Shown here piece after piece: positions 50,307 to 59,928 of a stretch of 64,000 bases of DNA. The translations under genes and the position numbers were made by a program. The notes beneath the pieces were generated by a model. The model was not told where the DNA came from. It saw only the letters and a program-made list of their open reading frames with translations, and made no database searches. The stretch comes from CAZQSL01 sp964595945. GTDB taxonomy: Bacteria > UBP15 > UBA6099 > JAJRTR01. Position 1 is the first letter of the stretch. Every line of letters begins with the position of its first letter. The stretch spans positions 1 to 64,000 of the forward strand of contig CAZQSL010000004.1 in the NCBI GenBank assembly GCA_964595945.1. The letters run 5' to 3'.

Positions 50307-52865
50307 TCAAATTTCGTCGACGAGGGAGAGGCCTGTGGATGCAACCTTTTCGTGGCCCGGGCGAAGGTTGAACTGATCGAGCATGGATTCGAGCGTGTCG
50401 ACGGTGCCGCCGAGGTGGATGGCGCGCTGGTTGACGATTTCGGACATGCTTGACGCTTCCTGCGTGATCTTGGAAACATTGTTCATTTTTTCGACGATTC
50501 TATGCGATGACTGCGATTGCAGAAGTGTCGCGTCGGTGACTTTCTGAGTGATGCCTTTCATCATTTCGACCTGATGTTTGACGCTTTCGCCCTCGTCTTT
50601 CTGCTTTTTGGTGAATTCCTGAATTTCGTGGGCGCGGACGTTGATGTTTTCCATCGCGAGTTCCATCTGGTTGGAGCCCTTGTCCTGCTCTTCGGTAGCC
50701 GAGGAAAGCTGTGTAGCGATACCGTTAAGAGTTTCGATGGCCTTGGAAATCTGATTGCCGGCCTTGCTCTGCTCGACGGTGGAGTTTTTGACCTGCTGGG
50801 AGATTTCGCTGAGGCGTGTGAATGCCTGTTTGACGCGGGAGATGCCGTCCTGCTGGTCGCGGGTGATCTTGGTGACATTTTGCGACACGTCGCGCAGGTC
50901 GCTCATCGTGGTGCGGACGTTATCGGATATTTTAGTCTGTTTTTCGGTGGCGATGGAAATCTGCTGCATGAGTGAGCTTGTCTTGTCGACGGAATCGACG
51001 ATCTCTTCGAGCGCGGTGCCTGCCTGGTCGGCGAGGTGTGTGCCCTTTTCGACTTCCTTTACGCCCTCGTCCATCGCGAGTACAGCCTTTTCGGTTTCCT
51101 TCTGGATGTTGCGGATCAGGCGTTCGATTTCCTTGGTAGCTTCGGTGGAGCGTTCGGCGAGTTTTTTGATGTGAGCGGCGACGACATTGAAGCCCCTGCC
51201 CTCTTCGCCTGCGCGTGCCGCTTCGATAGCGGCGTTGAGAGCGAGCAGATTGGTCTGGTCGGCGATATCGCGGATGACATTGATGATGTCGCCGATCTGG
51301 GCGGAAGATTCGCCGAGTTCGCGTATCTTGCGGGCCGTGTCGCTGACTGTAGCCTTGATTGATTTCATGCCTTCGATAGACTGGCTGATCGACTTGCCGC
51401 CGGATTTTGCCACGCGAGCCGTGTCGTCCGATGACGAAAAGGCTTCCTTTGCGTCATGTGCGACTTCGGAGACTGATGAGATGAGGATGTCGATTTCGCC
51501 GACTGCGCCCTTGAGATTGAGATTCATGGAGTCGATCGAACCGGACATGTCGACTGTGGACATGAGCATTTCCTCGACGATGGATGACGCTGCGTTGACT
51601 GATTTGTCCATGTCTTTTGCCGAGAGGGAAACCTCTTCGATGGATGCGAGCATTTGCTGTATGGTGGACGAGGTTTCCTGGACGGCTTCGGACATGGCGC
51701 TTGCGCTGTTGTTGACCTGAGCGGTCGATGCCGACATTTCGGCTATGACCGCCGTGGTGTTGGAAACCTGGCTGGTGAGTTCGGCGACGGCTTCGTTTAT
51801 GCGGTAGATGGCTTCGATCATGTTGTCGACCGACGAAGTGGTCTCGATTACCGAGGCATTCATCTCCTTTGAGTTTTCGGCGATCGAGTCGATTGCCTGA
51901 GTGAGCTGCTGGACGCTTTTCGAGGCGTCGTCGATGGAAACGTTCTGATCTCGTGTGCCATTGAGGATATACTCGCTGGATTCCTTGATTTCAGACGCGC
52001 TCTTGTTGACGCGGTTGGCGGAGACGTTGATCTGCCCCATCATTTTGTTGAGCTTGTCACTCATGGCGGCCATGGTGTGATAGAGGTGCCCGATCTCGCT
52101 GTGTTCGCCGGCGATGTAGTTGGGGATGAAGGGGGGCTTTTGCGTAAGGTCGCCCTCCGAGAGTTTGAGAGCGATTTCCACACACTGTTCGAGTCCCTGC
52201 CCCATGTGTTTGGTGATGAGGCCGATGATGATGAATGTGAATACTATGACACTGATGATGACAGTGCAGGTGATGATGGTGATTTTGAGGCTTGCTTCGA
52301 GGATTTCGTTGGCGAGTCCCTTTTCGTCGACCTTGTTGTTTTTTGTAATGGCGTTGAGTTCTTTTGCGATCCGCTCGTCAAGAGTGTTGGAGAAAACCCT
52401 GTCGGTGGAGAGAGAGACGGCGCTGTCGTTGTCGCCGTCGCTTTTGGCTTTCTGGATTTTGAGATAAATGGCTTTGTATTTGTTGAAGCTGTCGAGAGCG
52501 TTCTGGGAGTGAGTCTTGTCGTCGGAAGTCGGCATTGCGGTATCATTGAGCTGCTTGAGCGCTTTGCCGGTTTCTTCAAGGGCAAGATCGTACTCGGCCG
52601 ACACATCGGCCGGCATGCCGAGGAATTGCGACAGCGAGGTATCTATCGACATGAGGTACTGGGCGTGTTTCCCCTTGAGGTTGTCGATCGAGCGAAGGGC
52701 GTTGTTGGCCTTGTTCGAGATAATGCTTTTTGAGAGTTTTTCGGTGATGCTTGTGAGAGTTTTGTGATTGAGCGCGCCGCCCGCCGCCACAAAAAGACAC
52801 ACGGCCGCGATCAGTCCGACGAAAGCCTTGATCATTTTTTTTCTGATGCAATGTTTTGATTCCAT
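50307..52865 (-). CDS. Methyl-accepting chemotaxis protein
   Basis: This is a membrane receptor of 852 residues. A first helix ([20 protein letters not shown]) and a second near 195-215 ([20 protein letters not shown]) flank a helical periplasmic sensor of about 160 residues, of four-helix-bundle type. A HAMP domain and a long cytoplasmic coiled coil follow. The signalling tip is nearly invariant: [20 protein letters not shown], then [19 protein letters not shown]. The helical stretch before the tip (about 295-480) is much longer than in Tsr-type receptors. No NWETF-type CheR tether is seen at the end, which reads [17 protein letters not shown] precedes the ATG. Confidence 0.95.
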   Translation of the reverse strand: MESKHCIRKKMIKAFVGLIAAVCLFVAAGGALNHKTLTSITEKLSKSIISNKANNALRSIDNLKGKHAQYLMSIDTSLSQFLGMPADVSAEYDLALEETGKALKQLNDTAMPTSDDKTHSQNALDSFNKYKAIYLKIQKAKSDGDNDSAVSLSTDRVFSNTLDERIAKELNAITKNNKVDEKGLANEILEASLKITIITCTVIISVIVFTFIIIGLITKHMGQGLEQCVEIALKLSEGDLTQKPPFIPNYIAGEHSEIGHLYHTMAAMSDKLNKMMGQINVSANRVNKSASEIKESSEYILNGTRDQNVSIDDASKSVQQLTQAIDSIAENSKEMNASVIETTSSVDNMIEAIYRINEAVAELTSQVSNTTAVIAEMSASTAQVNNSASAMSEAVQETSSTIQQMLASIEEVSLSAKDMDKSVNAASSIVEEMLMSTVDMSGSIDSMNLNLKGAVGEIDILISSVSEVAHDAKEAFSSSDDTARVAKSGGKSISQSIEGMKSIKATVSDTARKIRELGESSAQIGDIINVIRDIADQTNLLALNAAIEAARAGEEGRGFNVVAAHIKKLAERSTEATKEIERLIRNIQKETEKAVLAMDEGVKEVEKGTHLADQAGTALEEIVDSVDKTSSLMQQISIATEKQTKISDNVRTTMSDLRDVSQNVTKITRDQQDGISRVKQAFTRLSEISQQVKNSTVEQSKAGNQISKAIETLNGIATQLSSATEEQDKGSNQMELAMENINVRAHEIQEFTKKQKDEGESVKHQVEMMKGITQKVTDATLLQSQSSHRIVEKMNNVSKITQEASSMSEIVNQRAIHLGGTVDTLESMLDQFNLRPGHEKVASTGLSLVDEI

Positions 52866-52887
52866 ATTTATCTGCCTCCCTGTGTGA

Positions 52888-53415
52888 TCAGGAATATTTG
52901 CTGATCATTTCCTGCGCTATCTGAATGATTTTCACCGTATCCGCGAGAATTATAACATGATGCTCCGTGCGATAGACACCCATGACATATTCGATGCCGA
53001 GTCCTGAAAGCGATGGCAGCTGGGTCTGGAGTTCGGCGAAATCCATGTCGAGGACTTCTCGCACGTCATCCACAAGGATACCCACCTTGAGCATGGCAAG
53101 CTCCCGGACTTCGAGCACTATCACCCTTTGTTTCGCACTGTTGACATCTGGCAACTGAAACATTTCGCGCAGGTCGATTATCGGTATGATATTGCCGCGC
53201 AGATTGATGACTCCCTGCACAAACCGCGGCGTGTTGGGGACTGGCGTGACTGCGAATTCGTCGAGTACCGTCTGCACGTCTTCCACCTTGATGGCATATT
53301 CTTCCGAACCGAGCTTGAACCACAGCACGCTCTGCAGATTGAACCGCATGTCGATCTGCTGGTCATCCTGCGTCGTGAGCGAATTGAAAAATGATTCGAG
53401 TTCGGTCTGTTTCAT
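52888..53415 (-). CDS. cheW: CheW chemotaxis coupling protein
   Basis: CheW links receptors to CheA. The domain is full: [20 protein letters not shown], then [20 protein letters not shown], and the end [20 protein letters not shown]. The N-terminal 25 residues are a short extension. It is one domain only, with no fused receiver, and 175 residues is normal. It lies between the hybrid CheA gene (5 bases upstream) and the receptor gene (22 bases downstream). Confidence 0.95.
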   Translation of the reverse strand: MKQTELESFFNSLTTQDDQQIDMRFNLQSVLWFKLGSEEYAIKVEDVQTVLDEFAVTPVPNTPRFVQGVINLRGNIIPIIDLREMFQLPDVNSAKQRVIVLEVRELAMLKVGILVDDVREVLDMDFAELQTQLPSLSGLGIEYVMGVYRTEHHVIILADTVKIIQIAQEMISKYS

Positions 53416-53420
53416 ATAGC

Positions 53421-56400
53421 TCAGTATAACCTCGTGTGTTTTTCGATGGCGGCCCGCAGGTCGTCTTCGGTAAACGGCTTGGCGAGAAATTCGTTGATGC
53501 CGACATCGTAGGCCCTGTTGCGGTCGGCGTTGCGGATATCCGATGTGACCATGACGACAGGTATGCGCCTCGTCTCGGGCATGGAGCGCACCTTGAGGGT
53601 GAATTCGTAGCCGTCCATGCGCGGCATGTTTATGTCAGTGACGATGACATCGAACTTGCGTTCGGAAAGCCTGTTGAGCGCCTGCATGCCCGACGAGGCG
53701 AGCTCGACGGTATAGCCGATACGCTCGAGCATTTCACGCTGCGCGATACGTCCCGAAAGCGAATCATCGACAAGCAGTACCGCGATCTGGTTCTTGGCCG
53801 TCGTGCGATCGTGCATCGACAGATCGGCGCGCTTCTGGAGATAGGGGATGGACTGCATGATGGTCGCGACATCGAGGATCATCGCGATAGAGCCATCGCC
53901 AAAAATCGTCGCGCCGGTGATATGTTTCACATCACCGAGGAAAGCGCCGAGCGACTTGATGACGACCTGCTGCTTTTCGAGCACTTCGTCGACGATGAGC
54001 CCTATTTTCTTGTCGCCGGTGCCGAATATGACAACGGGGAATGTATTCTGGAGCGAGCCTTCCGGCAGATCGTAAATATCACGCAGATGCACGAGCGGCA
54101 GCACGAGGTCCTGATATTTGAAAACCTGCTTGCCCTCGACACGGTAGATGTCAGAGCGCGTAAGCTGGACAGTGAGTTCGATGGGGTCCATCGGTATGAC
54201 GAATTTCTGATCAGAGCACTTCACTATCATCGCCTGGATGATGGCGAGCGTAAGGGGCAGCCTGAGCTTGAACTTAGTCCCGCGGCCCACCCTGGAGTCG
54301 AGTTCCACCGTGCCCTTGAGCTTGGTGATGGAAGATTTCACGACATCCATGCCAACGCCGCGGCCAGACAGGTCAGACACTTTTTCGGCCGTGCTGAAGC
54401 CGGGTATAAATATCAGATTGAGCGCCTCGCGCAAATCCATCTGATCGGATTCCTCTTTGGAAATGAGGCGTTTTTCCATCGCCTTGCGTTTGACCTTTTC
54501 GGGATCGATGCCACGGCCATCGTCCTCGACTTCGATGACAACGGAATTACCTTCGTGATATGCTCGCGCCCAGATAGTGCCAGTTGGGTCTTTGCCATGA
54601 GTGCGGCGGTCGGCCTCGGTTTCGACTCCATGATCGACGGAATTCCTGATGATGTGGAGGAGCGGGTCTTCGATTTCTTCGATCAGCGTCTTGTCGAGTT
54701 CCGTGTCTTCGCCCTCGATTTTGAAGTTGATACGCTTGCCGAGATTTTTGGCGATGTCGCGCACCCGGCGGGGGAATTTGCTGAAGACGCCGGAAATTGG
54801 CAGCATCCGCAGCTTCATCGTCTCATCCTGAAGTTCTTCGATCATGCGGCTGATATTGACGGAGTCGGTGAGAAATTCCGAGAACAGGAGATCGAATTCC
54901 GACTTCAGGCCGGAAGTGGTGGAAAGCACATTGAGCATTATCCGCTCTTTGGCAAGCTCCATGTCGAAGAGTTTTAGCGTGTTTTCGCGAATGGTGTGAA
55001 GCTCGCGGAAACTCTGCATCGAAATGGGATCGTCGCTCACCGCGCGGTCAATGCCCAGCGCGGCAAAAGGCGCCATGAGGTCGTCGAGAGAAATGGCGTC
55101 TCCTGCAAATCCTTCGGTCTTTGCCGAAAACTTGATCGTATCGAGCAGTTCGCCGAGCTGGTTGACACCTGATTTGAGCCGTTTGATTTCCTGTTCGAGT
55201 TTGTTGTTGCTGATGACAAGTTCCGCAATGAGATCGACGAGGATATCGAGTTTGCCCGTGTCGACGCGCACCGTTGTATCGGACTCGCGCCCCGAGGTTT
55301 TTTTTCCGGGGACAGGTGGTGTTTTCCTCGCAGCCGCAGGCGGCGGGGACACGGACGCATCAGCGGCAGAGGGTTGGCCCGGCTCATCTTTCGGCTTCGA
55401 TTCGGACGCCGGCGTCATGAGGTCGATAAGGCCCGTCGTGATGCCGCCGACTTTCGTGAGGAATTTATGCTTTGACTTTATCTCTTCGAGATTTTTCTTG
55501 GTTTCATAGACCAGCCAGAAACGGTAGAGGGCATCCGTAGCGACCGCGCCGCCTCCATCGATGAGGATAAAGGCGGCAATTATGGCTCCGTCTTCGCACA
55601 TGGGACGGAAAAACTCGCTCATCGACGCGAGATCGCTGAGTTCGTTTTTTTTGAATTCCATGCGGAAAGTGAAAACATTGTTTGAGTCGATCAGCGCTTT
55701 GGCGACACTTCGTTTTTCGAACGGACGGAAATGACGCCGGATATCGTCGGGGATGACAAGATGCTCGAAAATGCCCTCGGCGGAATCAATGGTGATGTAA
55801 TCCCTGTCGCGGCGAACGGGAGCGATAAGCTCGTTGATTTTTTTCAGTGCGGAAGTGACGTCGGGAGCAGACTCCGGCGGACGCCCGGCCGTCTTGGTGT
55901 CGATTATCGCCTTGATGTGCGCCGTCGCCTTGAATATGACGTCGAGCGTGTCGAGGTCCCTGGTGACCTTGCCCGCCTTGACACCTTCCTTGAGGATGAG
56001 GAGCCATGCGAGGATTTCGTTGATGACGGGTTCGCCATAGCAGACGAGCGAACGTTGCAGATAAGATATGGATGAAAAAATCTTCGAGTAAAAATCGTCA
56101 TTGTCCGCGTTTTCATCGGCGACGATATACTTGCCGTCGATCTCGGTGAATATGGAAAAGGGGCGTTCGAGGCAAGCGATCATCTTTTCCTTGGCAATTT
56201 CGAACATATCCGACCGCGTGAGATGAGTCGAAACCTCCGAAGCCCGTGCGGGAGGGGCAGTCGGCGGAGCCGGGCTGGATTTGAGCGTGTCAGACTTGGA
56301 CGCTACGGGAGGCTCCGGCTCTGATGCTGCCGCCGTGGCTGCCCCGGCGCCTATCGTGCCATAAGAGCCTGACTCTATCTGGTGGACAAGTGTCTTGATA

Positions 56401-56696
56401 GCATCGGCGCGGGTGAAAATCTGATCGAGATGCACGTGATTGACATTGGGCAATTCTTTCTTGAACTCATCGAGCACATCTTCTATGGCATGCGAAATCT
56501 CGGCGATCTCGTTATATTCGAGCATGGCCGAAGAACCCTTGAGCGTATGGACGGTGCGTGAGATTCGTTTGAGCAGTTCTTCGTCGATGTCGCCCTGTTC
56601 GAGCGCGACCAGGTCCTGATCGAGCGTGTCGAGATATTCCCTGCATTCATCAAGGAAGAGTTTGATGGTTTTTGCATTTTTGAATGATTTTGCCAT
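53421..56696 (-). CDS. cheA: Hybrid chemotaxis histidine kinase CheA with C-terminal receiver
   Basis: CheA phosphorylates itself on a P1 histidine and passes the phosphate to receivers. Residues 1-120 are an HPt domain with H50 in RTVHTLKGSSAML. A 350-residue spacer holds a second HPt-like stretch (H260 in FKATAHIKAI). The P3 dimerisation helices begin near 475 (KLDILVDLIAELVISNNKLE). The ATPase domain (about 625-815) has LLHIIRNSVDHGVETEADRR, IEVEDDGRGIDPEKV and LSGRGVGMDVV. A CheW-like domain follows to about 960. The C-terminal receiver (about 970-1091) has DDS, FDVIVTDINMPRMDGYEF and LAKPF, all intact. This CheA-REC layout is seen in Wsp- and Frz-type alternative pathways. Confidence 0.96.
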   Translation of the reverse strand: MAKSFKNAKTIKLFLDECREYLDTLDQDLVALEQGDIDEELLKRISRTVHTLKGSSAMLEYNEIAEISHAIEDVLDEFKKELPNVNHVHLDQIFTRADAIKTLVHQIESGSYGTIGAGAATAAASEPEPPVASKSDTLKSSPAPPTAPPARASEVSTHLTRSDMFEIAKEKMIACLERPFSIFTEIDGKYIVADENADNDDFYSKIFSSISYLQRSLVCYGEPVINEILAWLLILKEGVKAGKVTRDLDTLDVIFKATAHIKAIIDTKTAGRPPESAPDVTSALKKINELIAPVRRDRDYITIDSAEGIFEHLVIPDDIRRHFRPFEKRSVAKALIDSNNVFTFRMEFKKNELSDLASMSEFFRPMCEDGAIIAAFILIDGGGAVATDALYRFWLVYETKKNLEEIKSKHKFLTKVGGITTGLIDLMTPASESKPKDEPGQPSAADASVSPPPAAARKTPPVPGKKTSGRESDTTVRVDTGKLDILVDLIAELVISNNKLEQEIKRLKSGVNQLGELLDTIKFSAKTEGFAGDAISLDDLMAPFAALGIDRAVSDDPISMQSFRELHTIRENTLKLFDMELAKERIMLNVLSTTSGLKSEFDLLFSEFLTDSVNISRMIEELQDETMKLRMLPISGVFSKFPRRVRDIAKNLGKRINFKIEGEDTELDKTLIEEIEDPLLHIIRNSVDHGVETEADRRTHGKDPTGTIWARAYHEGNSVVIEVEDDGRGIDPEKVKRKAMEKRLISKEESDQMDLREALNLIFIPGFSTAEKVSDLSGRGVGMDVVKSSITKLKGTVELDSRVGRGTKFKLRLPLTLAIIQAMIVKCSDQKFVIPMDPIELTVQLTRSDIYRVEGKQVFKYQDLVLPLVHLRDIYDLPEGSLQNTFPVVIFGTGDKKIGLIVDEVLEKQQVVIKSLGAFLGDVKHITGATIFGDGSIAMILDVATIMQSIPYLQKRADLSMHDRTTAKNQIAVLLVDDSLSGRIAQREMLERIGYTVELASSGMQALNRLSERKFDVIVTDINMPRMDGYEFTLKVRSMPETRRIPVVMVTSDIRNADRNRAYDVGINEFLAKPFTEDDLRAAIEKHTRLY

Positions 56697-56702
56697 CAGT
56701 CC

Positions 56703-57530
56703 TTACCTTGGGATTTTCTGGAAGGCCACCGAGTCCTTGAGTGTCAGCATTCTGAATCCGTCAGCGAGTCCGCGGATCGATTCGGTGGGTCCGAGAAAAA
56801 GGTATCCTCCATCATTCAGTGAGTCATGGAATTTCGCGAGTATTTCCATTTTCGACTCATCCTTGAAGTAGATAAGTACGTTTCTGCAAAAGATTATGTC
56901 GAAGCCGTTTTCATAGTAGGCGTCGATCAGATTCGCATAGTCAAATTCTACAAGCTTTTTTACAGCATTGCTAATAATATATCTTTCATCTTTTTTCATG
57001 AAATACTTTTCCAGATAATCCTGGGGCAGTTTGTCGACCGAACGTCTGTTGTACACGCCCGTCTGAGCCTTTGTGAGGACTTCGGTAGAGATGTCGGTGG
57101 CATAGATTGACAGGTCCCATATTGCATGGAAGCGCACCTCTTCGAGCATGCACATGGCGAGCGTGTAAGGCTCTTCGCCGGTGGAACAGCCCGCGCTCCA
57201 TATCCGGATGCGTCGGTCGCCGGCGGCGATTTTTTCCTCGACGATCCTGGGGATGATGATATTTCTGAAACTCTCGACTTGCGACTCGCAACGATAGAAG
57301 TATGTTTCGTTGGTGGTGACGATGTTGATGAGTGTTTCGAGTTCGGCGCGGTCATCCGACGATCCGATGCGTATGAAGTATAGATCGGGGTCTTCGGTGG
57401 CTGTTTCCTTGAGACGGGTCTGTATGCGGTTCGAGAGGATGGTGAGTTTAGAGTCGTTAAACCACAGGCCACTCTCCCTGAATATGAGGTCGCGGAATTT
57501 TACGAGTTGTTGCTGCGTAATGAATGACAT
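56703..57530 (-). CDS. cheR: Chemotaxis protein methyltransferase CheR
   Basis: CheR adds methyl groups from SAM to receptor glutamates. The N-terminal helical domain (FRDLIFRESGLWFNDSKLTI) precedes the SAM-binding core: RIRIWSAGCSTGEEPYTLAM, then TDISTEVLTKAQTGVYNRRS and FDIIFCRNVLIYFKD. The end reads GYLFLGPTESIRGLADGFRM. The protein has 275 residues with no TPR tail, unlike WspC. It lies 6 bases from cheA. Confidence 0.96.
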   Translation of the reverse strand: MSFITQQQLVKFRDLIFRESGLWFNDSKLTILSNRIQTRLKETATEDPDLYFIRIGSSDDRAELETLINIVTTNETYFYRCESQVESFRNIIIPRIVEEKIAAGDRRIRIWSAGCSTGEEPYTLAMCMLEEVRFHAIWDLSIYATDISTEVLTKAQTGVYNRRSVDKLPQDYLEKYFMKKDERYIISNAVKKLVEFDYANLIDAYYENGFDIIFCRNVLIYFKDESKMEILAKFHDSLNDGGYLFLGPTESIRGLADGFRMLTLKDSVAFQKIPR

Positions 57531-57609
57531 TTTTCACTCGACCGCCCTGATGTGTCTCGCGTGCCTGCAAAACGGCAGCCGGCGGACGCCGGATCGGCCT
57601 TTTCGGAAA

Positions 57610-57978
57610 TTAGATGAATCTCTTCATGGCTTCCTTGATTTTCGCGTAGTTGAATGGTTTCGTGAGAAATTCATCGGAGCCGGCCTTGAGTCCCCAGATT
57701 CTGTCTGGTTCCGATGACTTGGCGGTGAGCATCACGATGGGGATACTGCGGTAGTTGGGGTCGCGTTTGAGGAGTTTGCAGAGCTGGTAGCCATTCATTC
57801 TCGGCATGTCGATATCGAGGATGATCATGTTGACTTGCTGAAGTTTGAGAACGTCAAGTGCTTCGAGTCCGTCATAGGCGACGCATACGTTGTAGCCATC
57901 GGATACAAGCGCGTCGCGTACGGCTTCGACGACGACGTGGCTGTCGTCCACAACAAGGATTGTTGGGGCGTCGGTCAT
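57610..57978 (-). CDS. Single-domain response regulator (CheY-like)
   Basis: This is one receiver domain of 122 residues with all phosphorylation residues: the acidic pair in ILVVDDSHVVVEAV, the phospho-acceptor in MIILDIDMPRMNGYQL, the switch threonine in IVMLTAKSSE and the lysine in FLTKPFNYAKIK. No output domain is present. Family knowledge places it as a CheY-type target or phosphate sink for the neighbouring CheA. It starts immediately after the diguanylate cyclase gene, with no spacer. Confidence 0.93.
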   Translation of the reverse strand: MTDAPTILVVDDSHVVVEAVRDALVSDGYNVCVAYDGLEALDVLKLQQVNMIILDIDMPRMNGYQLCKLLKRDPNYRSIPIVMLTAKSSEPDRIWGLKAGSDEFLTKPFNYAKIKEAMKRFI

Positions 57979-59478
57979 TTAGCTATCGTTCCCTTCGGGA
58001 CTGTAGAGGCAGACCATATTCTTGCCTTTTTTCTTTGCTCTGTACAGGGCTTCGTCGGCTTTGGCTATCATGTCGAGTCTCGTGACAATATCGTCGTCGG
58101 GATAGCCCGCCACGCCGAAACTGGCCCGTACTTCGAGATTGCCGATCTGTTTGCATTTGAATTTGTGGGTGGCAATCGAGTTGCGCATGCGTTCGGCCAC
58201 GACAAGCGCGCTCTTTTTGGGTGTCTCGGGCAATACTGCGGCAAATTCTTCGCCACCGTATCTTGCGACGAGGTCGATGTCGCGTACGCTCTTTTTCAGT
58301 ATCGACGCGACTCCCTTCAGCACTGCATCACCCTGTTGATGCCCGTAATTGTCATTCACCAGTTTGAAATTGTCAATGTCGAGCAATATGACGGAAAGAG
58401 ACAGGTTGAAGCGTTTCGTGCGGCTGTATTCCTTTTCGAGCTGTTCCTGGAAATATCTGTGATTGTAGACTCCCGTGAGGCCGTCGGCGACGGCGAAACG
58501 TTTGATGGTCTCGAACATTCTGACGTTGTCGATGACGAGCGATGCGGGATTGGCCACGATGGAAAAGGTGTCGATTTCGTCCTGTTTGAAGTGCCCCTTT
58601 TTGCCGCGAGAGAGGGTAATCATGCCAAATAGTTCGCCGTTTGATTCGAGGACGTGATTGAATATCCCGTGGGGTTTGTCGGCGCCGTTGTCCTTGAGCA
58701 TGTTGTGCTCGGGGTCCTGCAGGTCGACGTCGACGCTGTCGAATTCGTAATTGGGGTCCTTGAGGCGCGTGCGGTACTCCTGCATCATGACGCGTTTCGT
58801 GCGGATGAAAAAGTCTCGTGTGATCGGGCGGTTGACCGATACGAACATTCTCATGCGGTCTTCTTCGGCGATCATGAAAGTAGCGAGGTCGAAGTCGATG
58901 ATGGATGCGAATATTTCGGACATCAGGCGGCATACGGTGGAAAGGTCGCGCGCGCTGCCTTCGGGTGTGTTTGCTATGTTGAGGATACGGTTGATCGTCG
59001 TGACTCTGAAGAGCTGGGCTTCCTGCAGTTCGCCCGCCTTGAAGATGATGTCTTCTTCGTTGTCGACCTTGATGTCAAGAGTTTCGCGGCCGTCGTCGAC
59101 GGGATTGTCTACGGCGACTCTCTCCATCGTTTCGGTAAGGGTGCGCAGCAGGGTGTCGGGATCGAACGGTTTGGTGATATAGGAGTTGGCACCTGTCTGC
59201 AAGCCCCACGATTTGTCCTTCCTGGTATCGCGTGCCGTGAGCATGATGATAGGCAGCGAGCGGAATGACGTATCGTTGCGCAGCATACGGCATACCTGCA
59301 AGCCGCTCAGGTTGGGCATATCGATGTCGAGGAAGAGCAGGTCGAACTTCTTTTTTTTGAGGATATCAAGACACTCGATGCCATTGGATACCGTGGAGAC
59401 GCTATATCCTCCGGTAACGAGTATATCTTCCAGAAAACTCCTGATGACCTGACTGTCGTCACAGACCAGAATATTCAT
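57979..59478 (-). CDS. Response regulator with GAF-like and GGDEF domains (diguanylate cyclase)
   Basis: The N-terminal receiver (MNILVCDDSQVIRSFLEDIL; LDIDMPNLSGLQV; YITKPFDPDTL) is intact. A GAF-like sensor domain (about 150-320) follows. The C-terminal GGDEF domain has SVILLDIDNFKLVNDNYGHQ and the active site ARYGGEEFAAVLPET. RDID, placed directly before LVARYGGEEF, is the RxxD inhibitory I-site. The enzyme should make cyclic-di-GMP from two GTP and be product-inhibited. It is the first gene of the chemosensory series and resembles WspR or PleD in layout, with an added GAF-like domain. Confidence 0.95.
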   Translation of the reverse strand: MNILVCDDSQVIRSFLEDILVTGGYSVSTVSNGIECLDILKKKKFDLLFLDIDMPNLSGLQVCRMLRNDTSFRSLPIIMLTARDTRKDKSWGLQTGANSYITKPFDPDTLLRTLTETMERVAVDNPVDDGRETLDIKVDNEEDIIFKAGELQEAQLFRVTTINRILNIANTPEGSARDLSTVCRLMSEIFASIIDFDLATFMIAEEDRMRMFVSVNRPITRDFFIRTKRVMMQEYRTRLKDPNYEFDSVDVDLQDPEHNMLKDNGADKPHGIFNHVLESNGELFGMITLSRGKKGHFKQDEIDTFSIVANPASLVIDNVRMFETIKRFAVADGLTGVYNHRYFQEQLEKEYSRTKRFNLSLSVILLDIDNFKLVNDNYGHQQGDAVLKGVASILKKSVRDIDLVARYGGEEFAAVLPETPKKSALVVAERMRNSIATHKFKCKQIGNLEVRASFGVAGYPDDDIVTRLDMIAKADEALYRAKKKGKNMVCLYSPEGNDS

Positions 59479-59654
59479 AATATGACGATTATCCCCATAT
59501 ACCGATGGACATGCCGCAAAACACCCGGCACAGCCCAGCGCTGCCTTATTATCTACTTTCCTTTTTCAGACAATTCTAAACAGGCATTGTAATGATATTA
59601 TCAGCCCTGAATAAATTCAACAGTTGGCACAACACCATGCGGACCTCGCTGCCG

Positions 59655-59903
59655 TCACTCTCTGTCCTGTTTCATGCCGCCGCCGCAAAACGGGCAGTAG
59701 AACTCGTATTCCCTGACGGGTTTGCCACAAGTGGGACATTCGACGGTCGCTATGCCACGGTCTTTCTTCGCCGGTGCGCTCTCCCGCGCGGCCGAATTTT
59801 TCTGGGTGCGCGATTCGATTATGGCGCGGCCAGCCTTGTAGCCGAGGGCGCTGAGTACTGCCGCTCCGAGACTGTATCCGACTATTTTCCTGTTGATAGC
59901 CAC
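59655..59903 (-). CDS. Small membrane protein with C-terminal zinc ribbon
   Basis: This small protein (82 residues from GTG 59903) has one membrane-like helix (INRKIVGYSLGAAVLSALGY) and a C-terminal zinc ribbon, CPTCGKPVREYEFYCPFCGG (two CxxC pairs). The function is unknown. AAGGAG lies 9 bases before the GTG, which decides this start; the frame is open to 59969 but would run into the stop of the upstream gene. It is just downstream of the large Ig-like protein, on the same strand, and could be co-transcribed with it. Confidence 0.68.
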   Translation of the reverse strand: MAINRKIVGYSLGAAVLSALGYKAGRAIIESRTQKNSAARESAPAKKDRGIATVECPTCGKPVREYEFYCPFCGGGMKQDRE

Positions 59904-59928
59904 TTTGACATTCTCCTTACAAGTGATA

